From NCBI GenBank assembly GCA_018268055.1, contig JAFDXF010000089.1, forward strand, positions 166,748-230,747: a stretch of DNA of 64,000 bases, written 5' to 3'. The position numbers and the translations under genes were made by a program. The notes beneath the pieces were generated by a model. The model ran no database searches. It was not told where the DNA came from and saw nothing but the letters and a program-made list of their open reading frames with translations. The number at the start of each line of letters is the position of its first letter. The first letter of the stretch is position 1. Positions 43,451 through 52,907 of the stretch are shown here, piece after piece. Origin of the DNA: Bacteroidota bacterium (GTDB lineage: Bacteria > Bacteroidota > Bacteroidia > Chitinophagales > Chitinophagaceae).

Positions 43451-44890
43451 ATGAAGCTCCCCTTTTTGGGGATTGAAAACAAATTTGAAATGAATAATGA
43501 AATAAATAAAAGCTTGGATGAGATAGGCGTTGTTTATTTCATTGGTATCGGCGGAATTGGAATGAGTGCGTTGGCCAGGTTCTTTAAAAGCAGGGATATG
43601 AAGGTGAGTGGATATGATAAAACACCCTCTGTTTTAACTCGAGAATTGGAAACAGAAGGAATTAATATTCACTATGAAGAAAATCTTGACTTAATTCCGA
43701 AAGAAGTGGATCTGATCGTTTATACACCTGCAATACCGGAAGAGCATCAAGAGTTGAAATATTACAGGAGTAATGGATATCAGGTGTATAAGCGTAGTGA
43801 TGTTTTGAAGTTATTGACAAAAAGTTCTTTTAATATATGTATTGCAGGCACACATGGTAAAACAACAATCACAACAATGATTGCTCATTTGCTTCGTGAT
43901 AGCGGATACGGATGTACTGCTTTTCTGGGAGGTATCTCGGCCAATTATGGTACAAACTTTTGGAGTAGCAACAATGCTGTTTGTGTGGTAGAGGCAGATG
44001 AATACGATAGAAGTTTTTTGAAACTCAATCCGGATATAGCCATTATTACTGCAATGGATGCTGACCATTTGGATATTTATGGTACTCCGGAAGCGATGGA
44101 GCAGGCATTTATTGAATTCAGTAATAAATTAAAACAAGGCGGATTATTAATCAACCGCTTTGGATTAAAGAGAGGAAGCGAGCTAAAAGCAGAACGGCAT
44201 ATTACATACAGTTTGCAAAATGTAGAGGCTAATGCTTATGCTACAAATATAAAATTGAAGCAGGGCGGATATGAGTTTGATGTAATAATAGGAAATAAAA
44301 AAATTGAACAAGTGAGATTGAATATGGGTGGAATGCATAATGTGGAGAATGTAATAGCAGCTATTTCAGTAGCAAGTTCTTTGGATATAGATAGTAATAA
44401 AATTAAAGCGGCAGTAGAAAGTTTTAAGGGAGTGAAAAGGAGGTTTGAATACATTATTAAAAATGACCAAATCGTCTTTGTTGATGATTATGCTCATCAT
44501 CCTGAAGAACTGAGAGCTTTGATTCAAGGCGCAAAGAGCCTTTTTGAGGGGAAAAAATGTACGATCATTTTTCAACCACATCTCTATAGCAGAACCAGAG
44601 ATTTGGCCGAAGGCTTTGCAGAAGTTTTGAGTTATGCCGATCAGGTTATTTTATTGCCTATCTATCCGGCAAGAGAACTACCGATATCGGGTGTGAGCAG
44701 TGAAATGATAATAGATAAAATGAGTTTATCGCAGTGCAAAGTGTTGAATAAAGAAGAATTGATGGAGTGGATAAAGAATCAGTATATGCCTTCGGTGAAT
44801 AGAGATTTGGGAGAGATAATCATAACAGCAGGAGCAGGTAATATTGATATGTTAGTATCACCGATAAAAGAAATTTTGAAAGAATTATAA
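43451..44890 (+). CDS. murC: UDP-N-acetylmuramate-alanine ligase MurC
   Basis: Adds L-alanine to UDP-MurNAc. The product is 479 aa from ATG 43451 or 466 aa from ATG 43490. Motifs: YFIGIGGIGMSALARFF near the N-terminus, ATP loop CIAGTHGKTTITTMIAH, VVEADEYDRSFLKL, DYAHHPEE and QPHLYSRTRDL. The family usually begins only a few residues before the first motif, and the DNA between the two ATGs can form a CCCC-TTTTT-GGGG hairpin, so 43490 may be the true start. I keep the longer form as reported but rate the start uncertain. Confidence 0.93.
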   Translation: MKLPFLGIENKFEMNNEINKSLDEIGVVYFIGIGGIGMSALARFFKSRDMKVSGYDKTPSVLTRELETEGINIHYEENLDLIPKEVDLIVYTPAIPEEHQELKYYRSNGYQVYKRSDVLKLLTKSSFNICIAGTHGKTTITTMIAHLLRDSGYGCTAFLGGISANYGTNFWSSNNAVCVVEADEYDRSFLKLNPDIAIITAMDADHLDIYGTPEAMEQAFIEFSNKLKQGGLLINRFGLKRGSELKAERHITYSLQNVEANAYATNIKLKQGGYEFDVIIGNKKIEQVRLNMGGMHNVENVIAAISVASSLDIDSNKIKAAVESFKGVKRRFEYIIKNDQIVFVDDYAHHPEELRALIQGAKSLFEGKKCTIIFQPHLYSRTRDLAEGFAEVLSYADQVILLPIYPARELPISGVSSEMIIDKMSLSQCKVLNKEELMEWIKNQYMPSVNRDLGEIIITAGAGNIDMLVSPIKEILKEL

Positions 44891-44893
44891 ATA

Positions 44894-45955
44894 ATGGGAG
44901 CAAAAAATACGATACGGAAAATTTTATTCATAAGCCTTTGGGTTTGTGTTGGAGTCGGTATGCTTACATTATTGTTGGCTGCAATAAATAATAAAAACAA
45001 AGGATTGTGCAAAGGCTATAAAATAGATATTAGAGGGGGAGAAAAGAATCGTTTCATTGACGAAAAAGATATAGAGCAATTATTATTTCAATCTGTAGGC
45101 GGCAATGTAAAAGGGCAGGCTTTGTCTTCAGTTAATCTGAACAAAATCGAACAAGAGCTTGGTAAGAGCATCTGGGTGAGCAAAGTGGAAGTTTATTTTG
45201 ATAACCAAAATGAATTGTTTATAAAAATTACAGAGAAGGAACCAATAGCTAGAATTTTTACAACAGGTGATAGTTCTTTTTATATTGACAGTACAGGTAA
45301 TCAGTTGCCCTTGTCTGAAAAATTAAGTGCAAAGGTTCCTGTATTTACAGGTTTTCCGGAGAAAAAAATTTTAAACAAAAATGATAGTTTACTACTGACT
45401 AATATTAAGAATGTTGCAAAATTTATTCTTCATCATGATTTCTGGATGGCTCAAGTAGCACAAATTGATATTACAAGCGATAACGAAATGGAGATGCTGC
45501 CTGTAGTGGGAAATCATATAGTGAAGTTGGGTAATGGCTCAGCGGTTGAAGATCAATTCAGGCGTTTAATGATTTTTTATCAGCAGGTTTTAAGCAAAGT
45601 GGGTTTGGACAAGTATAAAATTATTGATGCTCGGTTTAATGGTCAAATTTTTGCATCAGCTCAGGGTAATGGAGCAAAAGTAGATTCTGTATTGCTTCGC
45701 AAAAATGTAGAGAAGATGTTACAGGATGCCCGCAATGCCGAAATGGATACAGTTGTAAAACCATTAATAGTGCCGGGTAAATATGTAATACCTATGGATT
45801 CCACTGCAGAAGTAATTGAAGACAGCCATCCGGATGATGTGCTTGAAGCAAAGCCGAAGCAAGAAGAAGCGAAAACGATACAACAACCTAAAACCTTAAT
45901 GCCTAAAAATAAAAAGGATCAAGAGAACGTAAAAAATAAACAACTAAACAACTAA
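44894..45955 (+). CDS. ftsQ: FtsQ-like cell division protein
   Basis: A 353-aa bitopic membrane protein with a short basic N-terminus, one transmembrane helix (about residues 11-30) and a periplasmic POTRA/FtsQ-type domain (FIDEKDIEQLLF, then VSKVEVYFDNQNELFIKITEKEPIAR). A disordered charged tail follows, with KPKQEEAKTIQQPKT. It links FtsA/FtsZ-side and septal enzymes in the divisome. It occupies the expected place between murC and ftsA; the E. coli protein is shorter (276 aa). Confidence 0.87.
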   Translation: MGAKNTIRKILFISLWVCVGVGMLTLLLAAINNKNKGLCKGYKIDIRGGEKNRFIDEKDIEQLLFQSVGGNVKGQALSSVNLNKIEQELGKSIWVSKVEVYFDNQNELFIKITEKEPIARIFTTGDSSFYIDSTGNQLPLSEKLSAKVPVFTGFPEKKILNKNDSLLLTNIKNVAKFILHHDFWMAQVAQIDITSDNEMEMLPVVGNHIVKLGNGSAVEDQFRRLMIFYQQVLSKVGLDKYKIIDARFNGQIFASAQGNGAKVDSVLLRKNVEKMLQDARNAEMDTVVKPLIVPGKYVIPMDSTAEVIEDSHPDDVLEAKPKQEEAKTIQQPKTLMPKNKKDQENVKNKQLNN

Positions 45956-45966
45956 AAACAAAAACT

Positions 45967-47340
45967 ATGAACAGCGAACAACCCGTCATTGTCGGATTAG
46001 ACATCGGAACAACTAAAATCGCCGTGATTGCCGGGCGAAAAAATGAATACGGCAAATTGGAAATTCTGGGTTTTGGAAGAGCCAACTCCAATGGTGTGAA
46101 GCACGGGCAAGTGCTGAACATCGATGAAACAATCAAAGCAATAAAAACTGCTTTAAACAATTGTCTTCTTTCAAATCCAAATTTAGATATCAAAGAAGTA
46201 TATGTTGGCGTAGCAGGGCATCATATCAAGAGCCTTCAAACAAGAGGAGATATTGTTAGACAGACAACAGATAGCGAAATAACACAAAAAGAAATTGATC
46301 AATTAATTCAAGATCAATACAAAACTTATATTCCTGCCGGTGATCAAATTATTGATGTAATCGCACAAGAATTTACTGTAGATAATTTCCCCAATATTCC
46401 AAACCCTATTGGATATGGTGGAGTAAAAGTGGGAGCTAACTTCCACATCATCACCGGAGATAAAAATGCAATTCGCAATATTAACAGAAGTGTAGGAAAA
46501 GCAGATTTGCTTACCAAAGATTTAGTATTACAGCCATTAGCGTCTTCTTCGGCAGTAATGGGGCAAGAAGATCTCGAAGCAGGCGTTGCTATTGTAGATA
46601 TCGGCGGTGGTACAACCGATTTGGCTGTTTTCAACGAAAATATTTTAAGGCATACTGCTGTAATACCATTCGCCGGAGATAATATTACAAACGATATCAA
46701 AACAGGATTAGGTGTATTAAAAACTCAGGCAGAGCAAATGAAAATTCAGTTTGGTTCTGCTTTGGCTAATGAAGCAAAATCTAACGCATACATTACGATA
46801 CCGGGATTAAGAGGTATGCCTGCAAAAGAAATCAGTGTAAAAAATCTTGCCAATATCATTCAAGCAAGAATGAGTGAGATTATGGATTTTGTTACTTATC
46901 ATTTGAAACAAGTTGGTTTGGATAATCGCCAGTTGAATGGTGGAATCGTTTTAACAGGCGGCGGCTCTCAATTGAAACACTTGATCCAACTTACTGAGTA
47001 TGTAACAGGACTTCCTGCACGTATCGGATTTCCGAATGAGCATTTAGCTGCAGGCCATATAGAAGAGTTGGCGAAACCTACTTATTCTACATGTATCGGT
47101 CTTATTCTGAAAGGATATGATGATTATGAGCATAACAGAAAACAATTTGAAAAAGATTTCAAGCATGTAGAAGTGCCCGACGCATTAAAAACAACTACTT
47201 CTGAGGAATTGCCAATTGCTGAAGAAGAAATGGTCAGCGAAGCTGAGGTAAAGGAAAGAAAAAGCCTTACCGGATTCTGGAATAAGTTTAAATATAGCTT
47301 AATCGATTTATTTAAAGAAGAAGAAGATAAAGCACTTTAA
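45967..47340 (+). CDS. ftsA: Cell division protein FtsA
   Basis: An actin-like ATPase that tethers FtsZ to the membrane. The 457-aa product has the phosphate-1 motif VGLDIGTTKIAVIAG at residues 9-23, the 1C insertion domain (GHHIKSLQTRGDIVR region), phosphate-2 IVDIGGGTTDLAVF, and adenosine motif GGIVLTGGGSQLKHL. The C-terminus carries a plausible amphipathic membrane helix (FWNKFKYSLIDLFKE), the usual way FtsA binds the membrane. It lies 11 bp after ftsQ and 113 bp before ftsZ. Confidence 0.95.
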   Translation: MNSEQPVIVGLDIGTTKIAVIAGRKNEYGKLEILGFGRANSNGVKHGQVLNIDETIKAIKTALNNCLLSNPNLDIKEVYVGVAGHHIKSLQTRGDIVRQTTDSEITQKEIDQLIQDQYKTYIPAGDQIIDVIAQEFTVDNFPNIPNPIGYGGVKVGANFHIITGDKNAIRNINRSVGKADLLTKDLVLQPLASSSAVMGQEDLEAGVAIVDIGGGTTDLAVFNENILRHTAVIPFAGDNITNDIKTGLGVLKTQAEQMKIQFGSALANEAKSNAYITIPGLRGMPAKEISVKNLANIIQARMSEIMDFVTYHLKQVGLDNRQLNGGIVLTGGGSQLKHLIQLTEYVTGLPARIGFPNEHLAAGHIEELAKPTYSTCIGLILKGYDDYEHNRKQFEKDFKHVEVPDALKTTTSEELPIAEEEMVSEAEVKERKSLTGFWNKFKYSLIDLFKEEEDKAL

Positions 47341-47453
47341 TTATTCACCCATTTTTAGCAATTGTTTTTTATAATAATACTAACCCAATAATCAAAGCTC
47401 TGAAAAATTAAATCGTATCACGAAATTTTTACAGAGTATAAAATTTAAAGCTT

Positions 47454-49418
47454 ATGATACATTTTGATCTGCCTAAAGAAAAATCATCTATTTTAAAAGT
47501 AATAGGAGTAGGAGGTGGTGGAGGCAATGCCATCAATCACATGTTCAGTCAGGATATCGAAGGAGTAAACTTTATTATTTGTAATACAGATGCTCAGGCA
47601 TTGCAAGCAAGCGATATTCCCAATAAAGTGCAACTGGGGCCATGTCTCACACAGGGATTAGGTGCTGGAGCAAATCCGGAAATTGGTCGACAGGCTACAG
47701 AAGAATCATTAGAAGAAATCAAGAAAATTTTAGAAGTAAATACCAAGATGGCGTTTATTACTGCAGGTATGGGCGGTGGCACAGGAACAGGTGGTGCCCC
47801 CATCATTTCTAAAATTTGTAAAGATCTTGGTATCCTAACTGTAGGCATTGTAACAACGCCGTTTGCTTACGAAGGAAAGAAAAGACAACAACAAGCTGAA
47901 GCAGGTATTAATACTTTAAAACAGTATGTGGATACCTTACTTGTAATCAGTAATGATAAGTTAAGAAAGCAGTTTGGCGCATTGAAAGTGCGTGAAGCTT
48001 TTGAAAAAGCAGACAATGTTTTGGCTACAGCCGCAAAATGTATTACAGATGTAATCAACAGCACAGGGCAAATCAATGTTGACTTTGCAGATGTATGCAC
48101 CGTAATGAAAAATGGTGGAGTAGCAATCTTAGGCAATGCAACTGCTGAAGGAGAAAACAGAGCACAGAAAGCGATTGAAGAAGCATTGAATTCTCCATTG
48201 CTGAATGATAATGATATACGTGGAGCTAAGTGGATTTTGATCAATATTAATTCTTCTAAAGAAGAACATGAGTTTACGATGGAAGAAGTAGATATAATTC
48301 AAAACTATCTGCTGGAGCAAGCCGGAGATGATACCGATGTTATTTTAGGATTAGGATATGATAATACGCTTGGTGCAAAATTGGGTATTACATTAATCGC
48401 TACCGGATTTGAGCACAAAGATCCATTTGCAAAACCTACTCCAAAGAAAGAAGAACAAAAGCCCGAAGAAAAAATTGTAATGGTGTTGGGTGATATGCAG
48501 CCGGAAGAAAACAAAGTAATTGCGCCAGTACAAACCAATAATTCAGAAGCTCCTGAAGTTGCAGAAAAAGAAATGCAAGTAATGGAAGAAGCTTTACAAC
48601 CGGAGGCTACGCATGATTATTTAACTCCAAAGTTGGTTGAAGATTTTCCGGTAATGGAAGCTCCAATAGTTGACCTATCAGATATAAGAGAAATAGCAGA
48701 ACCCGAAGTATTACATTTTGAATTAAATATGGAAGTAGAACCACAGCAGCAAGATGTGGTTCAAATGCCCGGACAAAATATAGCTGCAGAACAAAAAGAA
48801 GAAAGCACGATTAGTGTAATTCATCCAAAAGAATTGCCTGTTACTCCTGTACTAAAAGAAACAGATGCAGCATTAATTATGTCTGTAAAAAATGATCATA
48901 CAGTGGCGCCTGCGACTTCGGGAGGATATTTATCAAGACCAGCTAATATCTACTCAGATGCAAAGACAGAAGTAGTAAAACCAGCTATGCCAGAAGAAAA
49001 AATAACGCCTGCTCAACTTCCTATTATTAATGAGCAAGATGAACTGCTCGATATGCAAATGCAGATTATAGAAAAAGAGGATATCGCAGATATTGAATTG
49101 TTAGCCTTGCCAAATTTACAAGAGCATACAAACGCACACGAAGTAAATGAGGTTGAAGAAGATGAAACAGCAGAACAACAACGTAAAGCTGCTGAGCGAT
49201 TACATAAGTTGCGCAATTTATCTTACAACGTAAATGCGGCTGACCCGAATAATGAATTTGAAACAGTGCCGGCATACATTCGTCGTAAGATGGAAGTACA
49301 TAGCAACACTTCACAAATAGAAGATTTTTACAGTAGTATCGAAGTGAAAGTAGATAATAAAAATCAGGCACAAATCAGTACAATCAATTCATTTCTTGAT
49401 GGTAAGAAACCTGATTAA
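47454..49418 (+). CDS. ftsZ: Cell division protein FtsZ with long C-terminal linker
   Basis: The tubulin-like GTPase that forms the Z ring. Residues 1 to about 315 hold the GTPase with IKVIGVGGGGGNAINHMF-type N-terminal motif, the tubulin signature GGGTGTGGAP near residue 106 and the T7-type NVDFADV region. A long Glu/Pro/Gln-rich linker of roughly 230 residues follows, then a conserved-looking end (PAYIRRKMEVHSNTSQIEDFYS, ISTINSFLDGKKPD). At 654 aa it is far longer than E. coli FtsZ (383 aa); long linkers are known in Bacteroidota. It ends the dcw cluster. Confidence 0.95.
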   Translation: MIHFDLPKEKSSILKVIGVGGGGGNAINHMFSQDIEGVNFIICNTDAQALQASDIPNKVQLGPCLTQGLGAGANPEIGRQATEESLEEIKKILEVNTKMAFITAGMGGGTGTGGAPIISKICKDLGILTVGIVTTPFAYEGKKRQQQAEAGINTLKQYVDTLLVISNDKLRKQFGALKVREAFEKADNVLATAAKCITDVINSTGQINVDFADVCTVMKNGGVAILGNATAEGENRAQKAIEEALNSPLLNDNDIRGAKWILININSSKEEHEFTMEEVDIIQNYLLEQAGDDTDVILGLGYDNTLGAKLGITLIATGFEHKDPFAKPTPKKEEQKPEEKIVMVLGDMQPEENKVIAPVQTNNSEAPEVAEKEMQVMEEALQPEATHDYLTPKLVEDFPVMEAPIVDLSDIREIAEPEVLHFELNMEVEPQQQDVVQMPGQNIAAEQKEESTISVIHPKELPVTPVLKETDAALIMSVKNDHTVAPATSGGYLSRPANIYSDAKTEVVKPAMPEEKITPAQLPIINEQDELLDMQMQIIEKEDIADIELLALPNLQEHTNAHEVNEVEEDETAEQQRKAAERLHKLRNLSYNVNAADPNNEFETVPAYIRRKMEVHSNTSQIEDFYSSIEVKVDNKNQAQISTINSFLDGKKPD

Positions 49419-49471
49419 TGATAGTTCGTTCCAATGAAACCTAAGCGTTAAGCTAGTGTTTTTTAGTTGTT

Positions 49472-49500
49472 CCCTCCGATTTCTATCGGAGGGTTTTTTT
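49472..49500. terminator. Terminator after ftsZ
   Basis: CCCTCCGAT / ATCGGAGGG, a 9-bp GC-rich perfect stem with loop TTCT, followed by seven T. It closes the dcw cluster and sits 9 bp from the stop of the convergent ABC permease gene. Confidence 0.95.
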
Positions 49501-49509
49501 ATGTAAAAA

Positions 49510-50328
49510 TTATTTGAGGTCTCTTTTGTTGTTAATGCGATAACAAATATACCATACAAAAGAAGTAATGAAAATGGTCAAGAAAATATGTAGTGGAATT
49601 GCATTCAAAGATTTTTGGTAACTGTCCATATCCAGTTTACCAAAAAAAGCAGGTGGAGGAATAAGCCGATCGGATATTTCTAATGGCAAGTATTGATAAA
49701 AGTTCAAGCCGTCAGCTCGCATTATACCGGTTATAATATTTTCCAATATTAAAAAATAAAATAGAAAAATTCCCAATGCTAAGAAAGACCGTTTTACAAT
49801 AAAGCCTGCAAGAAAAGCTAATGAGAGTTGCGCAAATGTTTGTAAAGCAAATAACCCGATATAGTATGATTGATCCCACATAGAAGAAGTAGAGGATGCT
49901 TCATTACTGAGACCGGTGATTAAAGCTATGATTGTAAATATTACAGTTATAAATAAAGTGATAATTGCTACATCAATCATTTTACTCGTCACAAATTGAC
50001 TTCTTCCCCAGCCGTCTATAATATTTTGGCGATGCGTTCTGAAAGTATATTCGTTGCAGATAAGCATTATTATAACTATTGCAGGAATCATTACAAGTAA
50101 TGACGATGCATAAGCGACAGTGTGCCATGTTTCAGGAAAACCAAATGGATCACCTAATGCTAATTTTGCAGTAGATCCAATAGCATCTTCTCTATGTGTT
50201 ACACTGCCAAATATTTTAGAGAAAATAAAGATTACGCCAGGATAGGAAAACGTCGTAATCGCCATTACCCACCAAAATGCTCTGTACTTTCTGATTTTTA
50301 ACCATTCGGTTTGTATCAAGTTAAACAT
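49510..50328 (-). CDS. ABC-2 type transporter permease
   Basis: A 272-aa inner-membrane protein with about six transmembrane helices and the usual first cytoplasmic segment of ABC-2 permeases (IQTEWLKIRKYRAFWWVM). The residues FRTHRQNIIDGWGR and the pattern of the following helices are characteristic. It starts 14 bp after the ATPase gene stop on the same strand, so the two make one exporter. The substrate is unknown; relatives include copper-processing NosY-like and bacitracin-type pumps. Confidence 0.85.
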   Translation of the reverse strand: MFNLIQTEWLKIRKYRAFWWVMAITTFSYPGVIFIFSKIFGSVTHREDAIGSTAKLALGDPFGFPETWHTVAYASSLLVMIPAIVIIMLICNEYTFRTHRQNIIDGWGRSQFVTSKMIDVAIITLFITVIFTIIALITGLSNEASSTSSMWDQSYYIGLFALQTFAQLSLAFLAGFIVKRSFLALGIFLFYFLILENIITGIMRADGLNFYQYLPLEISDRLIPPPAFFGKLDMDSYQKSLNAIPLHIFLTIFITSFVWYICYRINNKRDLK

Positions 50329-50342
50329 AAATATTTTTATAG

Positions 50343-51245
50343 TTAATTGTTATTTGTTAATTCAAAAAATCTCGTTTCTAATTTTTTTCGTTGAAGACTA
50401 AGATGCGTAAGCACTATGCCATTATCAAAGCAATAGCGATTCAGTGCAGCTAAATCAGCAGTGCCTTTTGGAAACACAATCTGAATGGTACTGTTCTTTT
50501 CATCCAAAGTGGTTTTTTTATTGAGAGAAAAAAGTACTTTAGAAAGTAAGTTTATATCAGCGGCACTTAATAGAACTACATCTTCATCCATTAAAATATC
50601 TTCTACATTTCCTGATGTAAGTAATTCACCTTTTTTTAGAATAGCAGCATGAGTGCATACTTTTTCTACTTCATCTAATAAGTGACTGGCCATGATAATA
50701 GTGTGACCTTGCTCTTTTAAATCTACAATCAGCTGTCTTATTTCAGCAATTCCATTCGGGTCTAGCCCATTGGTAGGTTCATCTAAAACAAGAACTTGAG
50801 GACTGCCCAGCAATGCTGCTGCTATGGCCAATCTTTGTTTCATGCCCAAACTAAATGATTTAAAAGAAGCTGTACGTCTTTCGAATAAGTTTACTTTTTT
50901 TAAAATATCATCAATATCACTTTTAGTGCCTCTACCGCTTATCGACTGAGTGATTTGCAAATTATCTGTTGCAGATAAGTAAGTATAGAAATTTGGAGTT
51001 TCCAATAATGATCCTATTTTTTTTCTTTGATCCGGAGAGCCTCCGGGTTGGCCAAACCAATAGAAAGAACCATTGTTTGCCTTCAGTACATCCATAACAA
51101 TGCCGAGTAAGGTTGTTTTACCACTTCCATTGGGGCCTAGAATACCAAATACAGATCCGGCCGGCACATCAAATGAAACTTTGTCCAAAGCCTGAATTGC
51201 GCCATAGGACTTTGATAGATTTTTTACAGAAAGAATTTCAGACAT
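50343..51245 (-). CDS. ABC transporter ATP-binding protein
   Basis: A 300-aa ATPase with Walker A GPNGSGKTT, signature FSLGMKQRLAIA, Walker B VLVLDEPTNGLD and an H-loop His in IIMASHLLDEV. The C-terminal ~90 residues form the regulatory extension found in ABC-2 type transporters (as in DrrA/CcmA-like proteins). It is the first gene of a two-gene unit with the permease. A 129-bp gap to the upstream metzincin gene leaves room for its promoter. Confidence 0.9.
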   Translation of the reverse strand: MSEILSVKNLSKSYGAIQALDKVSFDVPAGSVFGILGPNGSGKTTLLGIVMDVLKANNGSFYWFGQPGGSPDQRKKIGSLLETPNFYTYLSATDNLQITQSISGRGTKSDIDDILKKVNLFERRTASFKSFSLGMKQRLAIAAALLGSPQVLVLDEPTNGLDPNGIAEIRQLIVDLKEQGHTIIMASHLLDEVEKVCTHAAILKKGELLTSGNVEDILMDEDVVLLSAADINLLSKVLFSLNKKTTLDEKNSTIQIVFPKGTADLAALNRYCFDNGIVLTHLSLQRKKLETRFFELTNNN

Positions 51246-51375
51246 AAAATATATTTATCAATGAAGTTTATAATTTAGCCAAGCAATAAAAAAACTTATT
51301 GAACCCGTTTTAGAAGGGGTTGATAATTGGGCTAAAGATAATTGTGCTGCCTTATTTATGGAAAAGAAATTTATT

Positions 51376-52029
51376 TTAGGAGAAACTTTCTTTTTGCTCA
51401 GGATGCCAGAAGTTAGTAAAATCGCCAAGGATCGCTTTTCCTGCTCTATACGTGAGTCGATGTAGTTTTAATAACTCAATATCTGAAGTTTGTACCTTTC
51501 TATACATTGGATGCATGGTGCCACCTGTTTGGCCGGCAGGAATATTGGGATCGTACTGATACGGCGCATCTACCAATGTGCCTCTTGGATACATAATACC
51601 GGGTATTCCTTTTCCTCTTAAATCAATATCTGTTGGATGATCGAGGCCGAGTGTGTGACCATATTCGTGTGCTGCTGTAGTAGAGCCTTTGTATAAATTT
51701 TCTAATTTAAAATATCCACTGTTGCAGCCAAGACCGTCCACAAACGAAATATTTCCAATAACAAATTCTTCAATTCTGAAATAATTATTTCGGGGATCTG
51801 TGTTTTGATAAATATCTATATCCTTAATCGTAGGGACATATTGAGCAGTTGTTTTAAATCGTACAATAAATGATTCATTCTTTATTCGAATTACTGCCTT
51901 TGGCTCATTCCACATAGTTTCTATTTCATCACGCATCTGTTCGGTGAGTTCAGGTGTAGCAGCATTGCCATAAGTAATGATATGCGAGTAGATAACAAGC
52001 TCTTGTTTTTCTATTTCAGCTGTACCCAT
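51376..52029 (-). CDS. Metzincin zinc protease without a signal peptide
   Basis: A 217-aa protein with the extended zinc site HEYGHTLGLDH near residues 120-130 and a Met-turn in GIMYPRG, the hallmarks of the metzincin (M10/matrixin-like) superfamily. There is no signal peptide, transmembrane helix or evident propeptide: the protein starts with a charged stretch and continues into the fold (ELVIYSHIITYG). It might be cytoplasmic, exported by a non-classical route, or act on a host of unknown targets. Adjacent genes give no hint. The zinc motif is certain; function is not. Confidence 0.82.
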   Translation of the reverse strand: MGTAEIEKQELVIYSHIITYGNAATPELTEQMRDEIETMWNEPKAVIRIKNESFIVRFKTTAQYVPTIKDIDIYQNTDPRNNYFRIEEFVIGNISFVDGLGCNSGYFKLENLYKGSTTAAHEYGHTLGLDHPTDIDLRGKGIPGIMYPRGTLVDAPYQYDPNIPAGQTGGTMHPMYRKVQTSDIELLKLHRLTYRAGKAILGDFTNFWHPEQKESFS

Positions 52030-52206
52030 ATTGTATAGATGTAATGAATATAAACTTGGTTATTAATGATTTCGTGAAACTGATTCACTAGGGATAAAGT
52101 TAGAAAAAATGTTTTTGATAAATCTTTTAAAGAAATTGAACTTAGATTAAAAATTACGTATTTTTACGGAGTCCGACCTATTTAAAACTAACCGTAAAAC
52201 CAATAT

Positions 52207-52863
52207 ATGACAGAACAGCAAATCAAAGTGGCTATCGCCGATGACCACAAGATTTTCCGCGATGGAATTAAAATGGCTCTTAAAGAGAAAGAGTCACTCA
52301 AAATTATTTGGGAAGCAGAAGATGGAAAAGATCTGATGCATAAATTGAAAATCAAACTTCCGGATGTAATTTTAATGGATATACGGATGCCGGAAATAGA
52401 TGGCATCAATGCAATAAGTATGATTCGTCGTGAGTTTGAATCCATAAAAATTATTGTACTTACAATGTATGATGATCAGGAAATGATTACTAAGATGATG
52501 GAAATGGGGGCCAATGCTTATCTTACAAAAACTACAGACCCAGAAGAAATTTATCAAGCTATTCTCACTTGTGTCAATGATGATTTTTATTTTAATGAAT
52601 TAGTGAATAAGGCTGTATTATTAAAACTGCAGCATAAAAAAACGGTCAAGCAGTTTTATCCCAATCCGGTGAAGTTTTCAGATAAAGAAGTAGCTATTCT
52701 AAAATTAATAGCAGAAGATAAAACTACTGATGAGATTTCAAAAGAAATATTTTTAAGCCCACGCACTATTGAAACGATCCGGCAAAATATGAAACAGAAA
52801 GTTGGTGCAAAAACAATTGCCGGATTGGTGATGTATGGAATGAGAAATAAACTTTTGGAATAA
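52207..52863 (+). CDS. Orphan NarL/FixJ-family response regulator
   Basis: A 218-aa regulator: receiver with VAIADDHKIFR (Asp12-Asp13), phosphoacceptor Asp58 in LMDIRMP, Thr in VLTMYDD and Lys in YLTKT. The C-terminal LuxR-type helix-turn-helix includes KFSDKEVAILKLIAEDKTTDEI and SPRTIETIRQNM. No kinase gene is adjacent. It closely resembles the regulators at 6506 and 54216, so the kinases encoded at 7252 and 10272 could be partners. A near-consensus -7 (TATTTTTA) lies about 45 bp upstream. It precedes a methyltransferase gene by 44 bp. Confidence 0.9.
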   Translation: MTEQQIKVAIADDHKIFRDGIKMALKEKESLKIIWEAEDGKDLMHKLKIKLPDVILMDIRMPEIDGINAISMIRREFESIKIIVLTMYDDQEMITKMMEMGANAYLTKTTDPEEIYQAILTCVNDDFYFNELVNKAVLLKLQHKKTVKQFYPNPVKFSDKEVAILKLIAEDKTTDEISKEIFLSPRTIETIRQNMKQKVGAKTIAGLVMYGMRNKLLE

Positions 52864-52907
52864 ACTGCATTGTGCCTGCCGCACATTACAATTAATTATT
52901 GCTCAGT

